Shown here: positions 7,049 through 14,442 of the stretch, piece by piece
Layout of the letters: every line of letters starts with the position of its first letter
Numbering within the stretch: the first letter of the stretch is position 1
From: a virus
Reading direction: 5' to 3' (one strand)
DNA: 64,000 bases
IMG/VR virus record: IMGVR_UViG_3300008120_000241
Coordinates: 1 to 64,000 of that record
Notes under the pieces: model-generated
What the model was told of the DNA's origin: nothing
The model's database searches: none
What the model saw: only the letters and a program-made list of their open reading frames with translations
Translations under genes and position numbers: made by a program

Positions 7049-7942
7049 ATGAAGATAAAATCAATTAAGGTTATCAAAGGAAAAAATAGATGGAGCGATT
7101 CCAAAGATAAACTTATTCATATGGTTCTAGATTTAGGTGAATTTGAAGAAAAACCATCAAATAAAATAAAAGGGTTTTATGAAAGAATAAAAAAACATTT
7201 ACCTTCATTAAAAAGTCATAGATGTTCAGAAGGAAAACCAGGTGGATTTTTAAATAGAATTAAAGAAGGAACGTGGATGGGACACATTATAGAACATGTT
7301 GCTTTAGAATTACAGACATTGGCGGGTTATGATACAGGATGGGGAAGAACAAGAGGTGTTAAAGGTCAAAAAGGTGTATATAATGTAGTATTTAATTATG
7401 AAGATGAAGAATGTGGTAAAATGGCTGCAAAAGAGGCATATAACGTTGTTAAAGATATTATAAATGATAAAGACCCACAAATAGATAATATAGTTAAAAA
7501 ACTAAAACCAAAAAAACAAATTAGGGAATCCATAAGAAGAATATTAAACGAGGAGTCACTAAAACAAACCCTCTTGGACGAGATAATGAGATCGGGAATA
7601 AGAGACACGGCAAGTATAATGAGTGTGGATGTGAAAGAACTTTTAGATATGGTGGGGATTACAGGAACAAAAGAAGATATGATATTTCTTATTAAATCAA
7701 TAATGAAAAATGAGGCTAAAGAAAAATTTGATTACTGTAGTTATAATATTGTACCATCACCACATTATATTACATTATATGTTTATATACCTAAACCATT
7801 ACCCGAACACGAAGGTGTATGGGCTTATGATCAATCGGTACGTTATAGAGTGGAAGAATTAATAGGTCATTTGTTATCCAAATTAGGTGGTGGATTAATC
7901 AGAGGACATTATTTATATGTATATAATACAGGAGATTGTTAA
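7049..7942 (+). CDS. Cyanophycin-synthetase N-domain fused to an internal leader A cargo
   Basis: Residues 1-140 closely follow the N-terminal domain of cyanophycin synthetase: LDLGEFEEKPSNKIKGFYER, HRCSEGKPGGFLNR, EGTWMGHIIEHVALELQTLA, and a final YNVVFNYEDEE. The HxxEH in GHIIEHVALE is kept; this domain has been reported to bind the polymer and to hold a cryptic hydrolytic site. The ATP-grasp and Mur-ligase-like domains that make cyanophycin are absent. Around residue 157 an internal leader, IRESIRRILNEESLKQTLLDE, opens a second part resembling its neighbours. If cut, the two parts separate, and the N-domain would remain with the leader rather than as mature cargo. Confidence 0.75.
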   Translation: MKIKSIKVIKGKNRWSDSKDKLIHMVLDLGEFEEKPSNKIKGFYERIKKHLPSLKSHRCSEGKPGGFLNRIKEGTWMGHIIEHVALELQTLAGYDTGWGRTRGVKGQKGVYNVVFNYEDEECGKMAAKEAYNVVKDIINDKDPQIDNIVKKLKPKKQIRESIRRILNEESLKQTLLDEIMRSGIRDTASIMSVDVKELLDMVGITGTKEDMIFLIKSIMKNEAKEKFDYCSYNIVPSPHYITLYVYIPKPLPEHEGVWAYDQSVRYRVEELIGHLLSKLGGGLIRGHYLYVYNTGDC

Positions 7943-7943
7943 T

Positions 7944-8390
7944 ATGAATCTACAAGAAAACATAAGAAGAATATTAAGGGAAGAGTCACTAAAACAAACT
8001 TTAATTGATGAGGTTAAAAATAACGGTGTACAAGAAACCGCCGAACTTGTGGGAGGAATAAGTAATCTTATAGGTATATTAGAAATAGAAACACCAATGG
8101 ATTTCTTAAACATATATAATGATTTGGAAATTGTGGAAAGTGAAGAAAAACCAGATTATTATTTATTCAGACATAACAAAAATGATAACGTTATAATGTA
8201 CAACAAAAAAACTGATTTTATGTTATATAATCAAGATAAATTCTGGCCAGTATTTACGATTCACTTTAAAATGAACCACTATGACATTAATGATATGATT
8301 TCAAATTGGTTAAAAAATAAGTTCAACATAACGATACCTAGTACAAGAATAACAAACGTACCACAATCACAATATACAAGATTATCTTAA
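7944..8390 (+). CDS. Leader A cargo protein, 148 aa, paralogue of the 6576 gene
   Basis: MNLQENIRRILREES is followed by LKQTLIDEV, as in the two preceding genes. The sequence upstream (GGAGATTGTTAATATG) is the same as that before the 6576 gene, so the junction was duplicated with the gene. It is the last gene of the leader A array. Function unknown. Confidence 0.75.
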   Translation: MNLQENIRRILREESLKQTLIDEVKNNGVQETAELVGGISNLIGILEIETPMDFLNIYNDLEIVESEEKPDYYLFRHNKNDNVIMYNKKTDFMLYNQDKFWPVFTIHFKMNHYDINDMISNWLKNKFNITIPSTRITNVPQSQYTRLS

Positions 8391-8823
8391 ACAACCTATT
8401 TAAGTCACAGGATAACTTTAATTCATTCAAACAAGGTAAGACCCCAGAACATATCAAAAACACTCTAAGATTAAAGAAAATACATATAATCAGAATATAT
8501 GATTAATTCACTCGTCTCATAGTCCTTCACTACCGTTCGGAATTCGCCTCATAATTTAATCATACATTCTTGTGTTCATTATTTTATTCTGTTCATTGTC
8601 ACTGAACATAAGATTATACTGAAACACATTCCCCCTCCTTTAAACTAACACCATTTAATTAAGGTCCCCATTTAATAACCCCCCAATATATTGTCCCCCA
8701 GTATAATGGATTATTTTAATGTGGTTAGAAGTATGTTCCATTTTTATTCCGGATAGGTATAACGTTGTTATTAATGGAGGGGGAATAAATGAAGGAACCA
8801 TAACGAAGGGACTGTTATGTTTT

Positions 8824-8912
8824 GTAGTATATGTATAAGGTTAAACCTTGCTTAGATACTACAATTAGTAAGTCCCATCTCCTCTTAGTCGTGGGGACTT
8901 TAAGTAAGTCCC
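8824..8912 (+). ncRNA. Candidate structured RNA with mutually exclusive hairpins
   Basis: GTAGTAT (8824-8830) pairs with ATACTAC (8856-8862), enclosing an inner AAGG/CCTT stem. Then GGGACTT (8894-8900) can pair either with AAGTCCC upstream (8870-8876) or with a second AAGTCCC downstream (8906-8912). Two competing partners for one strand is the layout of an attenuator or switch. No downstream gene lies close, so a stand-alone RNA or plain repeat is also possible. Confidence 0.35.
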
Positions 8913-9201
8913 ACATTTTACCACAAGTGATGAAATCCTATTCGTTGGGGGTGAAATTATGTCACATTTACATGTTCCATACGTTGGAATGACTATAGGA
9001 CTAACGTCTCCCCCGGCCTTAACTATTATATGAAATTTTTAGCGGGAAAACGTATATAGTAAAAAAAATGGCTTTCTAGATACCTACAGAGGGGATTTTT
9101 TAAGGTGTGGATATCTACAGGACCAATTATGGTGGGAGAAAGTGGTAAGTAATTGTGGTAATTTATGGGATGAGGGGATTGTGTCGTGTGTGAAGTCCAA
9201 C

Positions 9202-9214
9202 TGACATTTTGTCA
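9202..9214. promoter_or_regulatory. TGACATTTTGTCA palindrome
   Basis: TGACA/TGTCA half-sites around TTT. The identical 13-mer lies between the divergent ClpC-like and UVR genes at 44748-44760, so it may be an operator or promoter element. Here the nearest gene starts about 140 bases downstream. Confidence 0.35.
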
Positions 9215-9356
9215 TTTCCTAATATTTTAACAAAAAGTTATTAACTATTTCCCCAATTTTACCACTAACATAGACAATATAATATGTGTTTACATTAACC
9301 AATAAGTTACTAACATTTATGTGGACATTAAATAATGCCCCCACAAAATATTACAA

Positions 9357-9677
9357 ATGGATCCAATAGATAAATTTATCAGAGAAAATTACACCCCAAC
9401 GATAACTGAGACCAAAATGGGGATCAGTTGTTTGTTCAAACATAAGGAGGGATTGACTGAAGATAGTGTTGTATTTTTTGAGTTCGCCAAAAAACAATGG
9501 TCAAAGAAACCGATAATGAATAAAAGACAATATGTGATTGTGGACGCTGATACCAGGGATCTGATTCAGTTTTTGTCCAACTACTATAATCTGGATGAAC
9601 AAAGTTACAATGGGGTGAGAAAGATAATTGTGGACATGAGTATTGAGGCTCTTGATAAATTTTATGGGGAGGAGTGA
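9357..9677 (+). CDS. Unknown protein, 106 aa
   Basis: An isolated plus-strand gene in the gene-poor stretch. The N-terminus MDPIDKFIRENYTPTITETK has no leader. The product is alpha/beta, with WSKKPIMNKRQYVIVDAD centrally and a helical C-terminus. Its codon use includes more G/C-ending codons (GGGG runs, CTG) than the leader array, hinting at a different origin. Function unknown. Confidence 0.65.
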   Translation: MDPIDKFIRENYTPTITETKMGISCLFKHKEGLTEDSVVFFEFAKKQWSKKPIMNKRQYVIVDADTRDLIQFLSNYYNLDEQSYNGVRKIIVDMSIEALDKFYGEE

Positions 9678-9902
9678 TTTTCCAAAGTAATGATATATTT
9701 ATATGTAAGATGATTATTTTCCCCCGAGCTGGGAATTAGTTAATCAAAGTCCTGGTGACTTGTAAAGATTAAGATGATCATTTAAAAAACAACAATAAAA
9801 TAAAAATCCACAAAAGAGTGGGTAAGGGTTTTTATCTTCCATTACATTTGTATTGGGAGAATTTTTATTGTCCATAAGTTTGGAAATCTCAATTATTTTT
9901 TG

Positions 9903-9910
9903 TATCTTTG
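9903..9910 (+). promoter_or_regulatory. -7 box TATCTTTG without a downstream gene
   Basis: A perfect TAnnTTTG box is preceded by a T-rich run. No ORF starts near it on the plus strand, but the folded element at 9935-10036 begins about 25 bases later, so it may drive a non-coding RNA. Confidence 0.45.
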
Positions 9911-9914
9911 TTCT

Positions 9915-10036
9915 GTAACTGTTTGACAAAGATGGGGACCGAGTGGACTCCAACACGTCCCAACTTTTTTGAATTTATATAGGTAGGTTGGAGTCTACCC
10001 TCTGCGAGAGTTATTCTCCCGAACCCGTCTCGGTTA
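9915..10036 (+). ncRNA. Candidate non-coding RNA with a three-way-junction-like fold
   Basis: The sequence follows the promoter box at 9903-9910. ACCGAG (9938-9943) pairs with CTCGGT (10029-10034) as a closing stem. Inside it, TGGACTCCAAC (9944-9954) pairs with GTTGGAGTCTA (9987-9997) over 11 base pairs with one G-U. A short GAGA/TCTC hairpin (10006-10018) forms the third arm. GGTAG (9982-9986) and CTACC (9995-9999) can form a competing hairpin. I see no tRNA signature and no known riboswitch motif. No clear terminator follows. Confidence 0.4.
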
Positions 10037-10237
10037 TTACCATTGACAATATAAAGGTAGGGATAATTTTTGACATATACAAATAAATCCCCCAATATAT
10101 TTTAATAACCACTAATAATCGTTAATAAGTTCTAATAAGTGTTAATAACCAGGGGGAAAATATAAAAAGGGCAAGAGGTAAGCCACAATAGGTTTCTGGT
10201 GGCACAGACACATCTACTTACTTAACCCTTTTTAATA

Positions 10238-10471
10238 TTAATGGTTTTTAACATTACGTTCCCAATATACATAACCGGGAGTGGGATCTTCAACTGGTTG
10301 ATTTGTTTTGGCTGAAATAAATATGATCATTGATATGATCGTATATAACCAAAACCATATGGCGTACTTCCCGGTGTGACCTTTAATGTACCACTTAACA
10401 AACCAAACCAATAATATAATAATTGATATGGTTGAAAAGATCTTGTATAAGTATTTTAGAACATCCAACAT
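10238..10471 (-). CDS. Small membrane protein, 77 aa, two predicted spans
   Basis: Two hydrophobic stretches (residues about 14-27, IFSTISIIILLVWF, and 36-53, YAIWFWLYTIISMIIFIS) are separated by a short basic loop. This is the last of three minus-strand genes; its ATG touches the stop of the upstream gene. A holin-like or superinfection role is possible for a small two-span phage protein, but nothing specific supports it. Confidence 0.65.
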   Translation of the reverse strand: MLDVLKYLYKIFSTISIIILLVWFVKWYIKGHTGKYAIWFWLYTIISMIIFISAKTNQPVEDPTPGYVYWERNVKNH

Positions 10472-10707
10472 TAATCCAAGTTTATATTATGACTATTCAT
10501 AATCTCCCAAAGTTTATCCCTCAGTTCTGATACAATATTATATTGTTCGGATGTTAACTCCTTGTTGTTGTGATACCCATGTTTAACAATGGATCTTAAT
10601 TCCTGGTCCAGATCCCATAAAGTCAACTTATATTTATAACCATCAATGACCATTCTTATTTCATCGGCCTCTTCGGTTGAATCAAATTTAAATATTACTT
10701 CTCCCAT
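10471..10707 (-). CDS. Conserved small phage protein of unknown function, 78 aa
   Basis: VIFKFDSTEEADEIRMVIDGYKYKLTLWDLDQELRSIVKHG resembles a small protein often seen in tailed phages: FD-dipeptide start, central G-x-K-Y ... L-W-E-L-D-Q-x-L-R block, C-terminal helix with L-x-E-I. I know no function for it. It overlaps the upstream gene by 20 bases. Confidence 0.7.
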   Translation of the reverse strand: MGEVIFKFDSTEEADEIRMVIDGYKYKLTLWDLDQELRSIVKHGYHNNKELTSEQYNIVSELRDKLWEIMNSHNINLD

Positions 10708-10942
10708 TCTTATTTATTTCCCTGGCTTCATCCAGTAGTGATACAATATGTTCATAATCAAAATGATTTATCTCCCCAATCTCACCGGCCTTTAATACAT
10801 CTTCCTTGGTATACCCCCTCTGATCTTCTTCCATTTGTTTGGCTTGTTCAATAAGTCTATTAAATATTCCAGGATAAATAATCATATCTTCATTCAATAA
10901 TTTATTCTCAAGCCATCCAACCGCGGACAATTCTTTTTCCAT
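10688..10942 (-). CDS. Unknown protein, 84 aa, first gene of the minus-strand trio
   Basis: The start is placed at the ATG at 10942 (MEKELSAVGWLENKLL) because a perfect -7 box (TATCTTTG) lies three bases upstream. An in-frame ATG further upstream (10969) would precede the promoter. The product is acidic and helical, with a D-Q-R-G-Y-T-K-E-D-V-L-K block. Such small proteins occur in Bacteroidota phages; function unknown. Confidence 0.65.
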   Translation of the reverse strand: MEKELSAVGWLENKLLNEDMIIYPGIFNRLIEQAKQMEEDQRGYTKEDVLKAGEIGEINHFDYEHIVSLLDEAREINKNGRSNI

Positions 10943-10945
10943 ACC

Positions 10946-10953
10946 ACAAAGAT
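10946..10953 (-). promoter_or_regulatory. -7 box TATCTTTG for the minus-strand trio
   Basis: It reads TATCTTTG on the minus strand, three bases before the ATG at 10942, giving a nearly leaderless mRNA for the three overlapping genes. Confidence 0.65.
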
Positions 10954-10984
10954 ACATATTATAATCCACATAAACAAATTTATT

Positions 10985-11170
10985 TATTAACAGGGGGTGC
11001 TGATAACTTATATGGGCTCCCTAGTACTTTGGTATAGGGGCTCCCCCTATTTTGGGGGTGGGGTATCCTGGGTCCCTCCTGCCATTTTGTCAGGGTCTAA
11101 TACCCCCTACAATCCCCCAAATAAAATAAAATCTATTTAAAACAAAAAAGGGGATGTATCCTTAAAAAAT
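10985..11170. other. GC-rich island between divergent genes
   Basis: The region contains runs of C and G unusual for this AT-rich genome, e.g. GGGGCTCCCCCTATTTTG and GGGGGTGGGGTATCC. GGGG/CCCC blocks can pair in several registers. No gene or known motif is seen. Confidence 0.4.
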
Positions 11171-11223
11171 ATTTTTGGGAATTTTTCAGAAAATCCGGAA
11201 ACCCCCATTATGGAAATATCATA

Positions 11224-11310
11224 GGGTTTTTATTTTATGTCAAAAAACTTTTCAACATAAAAAGGGGTCAAAATATAAAAATAAATTTTTCAGAAAACCA
11301 GAGTATTTAT
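11224..11310 (+). repeat. Intergenic direct repeat, copy 1
   Basis: Shares about 80 bases with copies at 11719 and 12194: TTTATTTTATGTCAAAAAAC, then TTTTCAACATAAAAAGGGGT and a TTTTTCAGAAAA stretch ending in GAGTATTTAT. The last part is the promoter-like box of the 11325 gene. Confidence 0.8.
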
Positions 11311-11324
11311 TATTAAAGTATATT

Positions 11325-11675
11325 ATGAAAAAAATAGTTAGATTAACGGAATCGGATTTAACAAGAATTGTTAAACGAATATTAAATGAACAAAGGGAAG
11401 AAAGTGATACGGTAATTGAAATTACAAAGGTGGTGCCGGATGAACGTTCAAAGCGTAAACCAAAAAATAAATTTCACGTTAACTACCAAACCATCATTAA
11501 TGATAATTTAATTGAAATTGAAGGTACGTTAATTCCATATCATACTGGTAGAAGTATGGAATATGAATTTCAACCGGATTATTTTATGGATGAAGATACT
11601 GAACAATATTATGATGAAAATTGGGAAGATGTTGAAAAAGAAATTTTAAGTAAATTTTATGAAAGTATTTTTTAA
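11325..11675 (+). CDS. Leader B cargo protein, 116 aa
   Basis: The ATG at 11325 is chosen because leader B (LTESDLTRIVKRILNEQ) follows at once and the repeat with its TATTTAT box lies just upstream. The predicted cut is after L-N-E. The mature part is very acidic near its C-terminus (FMDEDTEQYYDENWEDVEKE). Function unknown. Confidence 0.75.
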   Translation: MKKIVRLTESDLTRIVKRILNEQREESDTVIEITKVVPDERSKRKPKNKFHVNYQTIINDNLIEIEGTLIPYHTGRSMEYEFQPDYFMDEDTEQYYDENWEDVEKEILSKFYESIF

Positions 11676-11696
11676 AAAAAATAAACATATTTAAGC

Positions 11697-11732
11697 AAAC
11701 CCCATTCCTAATAAGAGTGGGTTTTTTATTTT
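11697..11732 (+). terminator. Terminator-like hairpin
   Basis: CCCA/TGGG stem with flanking A and T runs, followed by TTTTTT. It overlaps the start of repeat copy 2, so terminator and next promoter form one intergenic unit. Confidence 0.5.
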
Positions 11733-11806
11733 ATGTCAAAAAACTTTTCAATATAAAAAGGGGTCAAAATATAAAAATAAATTTTTCAGAAAATCAGAGT
11801 ATTTAT
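11719..11806 (+). repeat. Intergenic direct repeat, copy 2
   Basis: Differs from copy 1 at only a few positions and again ends in CAGAGTATTTAT directly before a leader B gene. Confidence 0.8.
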
Positions 11807-11821
11807 AATTAAAATAATATT

Positions 11822-12145
11822 ATGAAAAGAATTATAAAATTAACTGAATCAGATTTAACAAGAATTGTTAGACGAGTTATTATGGAATCTACCGGTGAGA
11901 AATACGAAGTTAAACAGGTTAGCCCAACTTCAAGCGGTAAGTATAGTTTTAAATTAGTAATAACGGACCCATACAAAAAAACAACAAAGTCAATATCTGG
12001 AACATTTGATTGTGAATCATTAACAACAACTTTAGATGGAAAAATTGTAGATAACACTAATCTATATAATCAAGTAAATTTATCTTATATTAAACCATTT
12101 TTTTATGGTTATAATGATAACTATTGTAAAATGAAAAAGGACTAA
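11822..12145 (+). CDS. Leader B cargo protein, 107 aa
   Basis: LTESDLTRIVRRVIMES opens the protein; predicted cut after I-M-E. The mature part is basic, beta-rich (KYSFKLVITDPYKKTTKSIS) and has one Cys pair (C50 region and near the C-terminus). It follows repeat copy 2 as the 11325 gene follows copy 1. Function unknown. Confidence 0.75.
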   Translation: MKRIIKLTESDLTRIVRRVIMESTGEKYEVKQVSPTSSGKYSFKLVITDPYKKTTKSISGTFDCESLTTTLDGKIVDNTNLYNQVNLSYIKPFFYGYNDNYCKMKKD

Positions 12146-12175
12146 TCGATATAAAACTGTAAATCTAACTTATAT

Positions 12176-12206
12176 TAACCCCCCAACGAATGAGGGGTTT
12201 TTTATT
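12176..12206 (+). terminator. Intrinsic terminator
   Basis: AACCCC/GGGGTT stem followed by six T. It leads directly into repeat copy 3. Confidence 0.65.
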
Positions 12207-12262
12207 TTATGTCAAAAAACTTTTCAATATAAAAAGGGGTCAAAATATAAAAATAAATTTTT
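12194..12262 (+). repeat. Intergenic direct repeat, copy 3 (partial)
   Basis: Matches copies 1 and 2 up to AAATTTTT and then diverges; the TATTTAT box and leader gene do not follow at once. About 210 bases of unassigned AT-rich DNA separate it from the next gene. Confidence 0.7.
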
Positions 12263-12476
12263 GGAAAAATTTGGGGAAATTCCAAAATATACCAATAAAT
12301 AAAATTTGTGGCAATAATTGGATTTTCCTTATTTGACATATTAACATTAAAACATATGAATAATTTGGATTATATCCATATGAGTGGTTATTTTGATATG
12401 TAATTTCTTGAAAAATTTTTTAAACAAAATCTCCCCCAAACCCCCTCTTTTTGTTTTTTGGTATATTTATCTTTAT

Positions 12477-12749
12477 ATGAGCAAGATTATTAAATTAACG
12501 GAATCACAATTGGTAACCATTATTGAACGTGTTGTTAATGAGGCCGATTTTAGTGTTGAACCACAAATCCCTTCACAACCCAGAGAAAAAGACATTAAAG
12601 ATGTGTTCGGCGAAAAATATGGGGCTTATATTCCAATTGACGTTTTAAGATACATGAGAAAATCTCCGGCAAGGATTTTTAATCGTCTGTATGATATCTA
12701 TGGTGATATGGCGTATGAATATCTTGACCGAGCAAAAAATAAAAAATAA
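12477..12749 (+). CDS. Leader B cargo protein, 90 aa
   Basis: The start is the ATG at 12477 after GTATATTTATCTTTAT. The leader is MSKIIKLTESQLVTIIERVV followed by N-E-A, with V-N-E as the predicted cut. The mature part contains KSPARIFNRLYDIYGDMAYE. Function unknown. Confidence 0.7.
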   Translation: MSKIIKLTESQLVTIIERVVNEADFSVEPQIPSQPREKDIKDVFGEKYGAYIPIDVLRYMRKSPARIFNRLYDIYGDMAYEYLDRAKNKK

Positions 12750-12765
12750 TATCAAATTTTTTTAT

Positions 12766-12773
12766 TATCTTTG
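12766..12773 (+). promoter_or_regulatory. -7 box TATCTTTG
   Basis: A perfect TAnnTTTG box five bases before the ATG at 12779. Confidence 0.65.
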
Positions 12774-12778
12774 CTCTT

Positions 12779-13291
12779 ATGTCACAAGAACTAAAAGAAA
12801 ATATCAAAGATTATTTCAATAAACATATTAGAGATAAAGAATGGAATAACAACAAGAATCAATTCCAAACTTATTTTCGTTCCATGTTGAAATTATTGAA
12901 TTTGGCCTTAACTGATCCTGACTTTTCTTCAGATGTTACCCAAAAGGTGATGTATAGATTATTATTTGGTTATAATGGAATTGGTAAACACGGGATTTCA
13001 ACAAAACTTAAAACAACCGAATCAATTGGGTTGCCCGCAAATAAAAAAACAGATGACCATGTTTTTGGTGCCGTTGAGATTGGAAGGTTTATTAGGGAAG
13101 AATTTGAAAAACATAATTTGGATATTGATTATATGGTTGATGTTTGGTTGTATGAACATCTTTTTTTGTGGTCTAAAATCAAAGTTTCCAAAAATGAACA
13201 TCAAAAAGATAAAATTGAACGGAACAAACATTCCATTCAACAAAAAATGAACCTGGAACATTATAAGGGTGTTTCAAAAATTGTTTTTTGA
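12779..13291 (+). CDS. Unknown protein, 170 aa, near-leaderless
   Basis: It carries no leader A-D and has its own -7 box. It contains LLFGYNGIGKHGISTK and KKTDDHVFGAVEIGRF; the closely placed H/D residues (GKHG, TDDH) suggest a metal or nucleic-acid active site, but I recognise no family. The C-terminus is Lys-rich. By its promoter class it is likely an early gene acting in the cell rather than in the virion. Confidence 0.65.
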   Translation: MSQELKENIKDYFNKHIRDKEWNNNKNQFQTYFRSMLKLLNLALTDPDFSSDVTQKVMYRLLFGYNGIGKHGISTKLKTTESIGLPANKKTDDHVFGAVEIGRFIREEFEKHNLDIDYMVDVWLYEHLFLWSKIKVSKNEHQKDKIERNKHSIQQKMNLEHYKGVSKIVF

Positions 13292-13306
13292 TGTATTTAT
13301 ATCTAT

Positions 13307-14089
13307 ATGAAAATCATTATTACAGAAGAACAATATAAAAAACTATTTGAAATAGATTATAGAAATCTTGATGACATTATAAAGTTTGGTGAGTTTTCTG
13401 AATATTTTAAAAAAGACGATTTAAAAAAAATTAATAAGTTTTTACTTCTTATTAGAGATCTTGGCGTTGTTAATATGTTCCAAGCAGGTGATTTTCTTTT
13501 AATGTCAATTGATTATTTTAAAGACTTTATGAGACTGAAATCATATGAAAGGGATTTTGATGAAGATATAATTTCTGAAATTGAGGAGATATTACCTGAT
13601 ATTAAAAACATTATGGTAGGTGCTGGAATAAGTTATGTTGAAAGTAAAGGTAATGAGATTACACCAAAAAGTGTTGGAAGAGCAATTAGAATGCTTACTT
13701 CAAGTATAATGAAATATTATATGTCACAAAATTTGCCAAATGTTAATGAATCATATGATAAGGAAAAAAACTTTTTGAGAAATCATTTTGGTTTTGATTT
13801 TTCTGATAAAATCAAACTGATAACCTCAACTTATGATGTCCCAACTAGTTTTGATGTTTGTCTTAGCTCCCTTAGTACGAGTCTTTGGTTAAATTATTGG
13901 GGTCCGATGTTTCTTTTTGAGCTTGATGGTGTAAATTATCTTTATCAAGATAGAGGTGATTTTGAATTTTTTTTTGGTGACGATTGTGATACCTACACTG
14001 ATAATGAAATTCCGGAACGACTCGGAATAGCCGAAATGGGATTCAAATTTTCTGATATAATTGATATATATTTTGATGAACAAATGTAA
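13307..14089 (+). CDS. Leader C protein, 260 aa, unknown function
   Basis: Residues 1-15, MKIIITEEQYKKLFE, define leader C, also found at 21824 (MKILITESQYQKLME). L-F-E is the predicted cut. The N-terminal half is helical, the C-terminal half beta-rich with aromatic residues (SLWLNYWGPMFLFELDGVNY). A GTATTTATATCTATATG box gives the start. Confidence 0.65.
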   Translation: MKIIITEEQYKKLFEIDYRNLDDIIKFGEFSEYFKKDDLKKINKFLLLIRDLGVVNMFQAGDFLLMSIDYFKDFMRLKSYERDFDEDIISEIEEILPDIKNIMVGAGISYVESKGNEITPKSVGRAIRMLTSSIMKYYMSQNLPNVNESYDKEKNFLRNHFGFDFSDKIKLITSTYDVPTSFDVCLSSLSTSLWLNYWGPMFLFELDGVNYLYQDRGDFEFFFGDDCDTYTDNEIPERLGIAEMGFKFSDIIDIYFDEQM

Positions 14090-14097
14090 TTTTTTAT

Positions 14098-14105
14098 TAT
14101 ATTTG
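14098..14105 (+). promoter_or_regulatory. -7 box TATATTTG
   Basis: Four bases before the ATG at 14110. Confidence 0.6.
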
Positions 14106-14109
14106 TATT

Positions 14110-14337
14110 ATGAATTTTATTGAATCCGAAAAGTTTTTATTGAACTTGACTGTTGGTGAAGGTTATAATAATGTGACCGTTGTTAAAAGAACCCCCAATA
14201 GAATATATCTATCAAATGACAAAATTGTCCACATTAAGAAGGGAAATGGTTTTAAATACCTGGACGCAAAAGGTTTGTCAATTAAACAAATCCTAAGAGA
14301 TATTGAAGGTTATTTGGTGTATTTAAAACATTGTTAA
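14110..14337 (+). CDS. Small unknown protein, 75 aa, near-leaderless
   Basis: A short basic protein with a beta-like core (YNNVTVVKRTPNRIYLSNDK) and a C-terminal helix (SIKQILRDIEGYLVYL). The KIVHIKKGNGFKYLDAKG segment resembles small OB- or SH3-like barrels, but this is weak. Its own -7 box suggests early expression. Confidence 0.65.
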   Translation: MNFIESEKFLLNLTVGEGYNNVTVVKRTPNRIYLSNDKIVHIKKGNGFKYLDAKGLSIKQILRDIEGYLVYLKHC

Positions 14338-14421
14338 TGAAACGTAAAATCCAATTTATTTTTTTGTGGTTATCTTATAAGTTACCAAAGAAAAAAAGAA
14401 AAACCATTTGGGAATTATAAA
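14338..14421 (+). CDS. Possible 27-residue basic peptide
   Basis: The ATG abuts the stop of the preceding gene (TAATG). The product is MKRKIQFIFLWLSYK followed by a Lys/Arg-rich tail. A hydrophobic middle flanked by basic ends would suit a small membrane peptide, but the length gives little statistical support. Confidence 0.25.
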
Positions 14422-14442
14422 AATAATTCGTATTATTGTTTT

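Larger units (their letters stand above)
8391..9356 (+). other. Gene-free stretch of 966 bases with RNA-like hairpins
   Basis: No credible coding frame on either strand. The first third has C- and T-rich blocks on the plus strand (CCCCCTCC, CCCCCCAA), the rest is G-rich. It contains the tandem hairpins at 8824-8912 and a TGACATTTTGTCA palindrome at 9202-9214. A replication origin, a non-coding RNA region or decayed genes are possible; nothing here decides between them. Confidence 0.5.

Noticed and set aside
9930-10036. Possible tRNA gene
   Set aside because: No TTCRANN loop, no standard acceptor stem or anticodon arm could be placed.
9889-10095. 68-residue minus-strand frame
   Set aside because: It lies across the folded RNA candidate, has no promoter on that strand and an odd composition; more likely a by-product of a structured RNA region.
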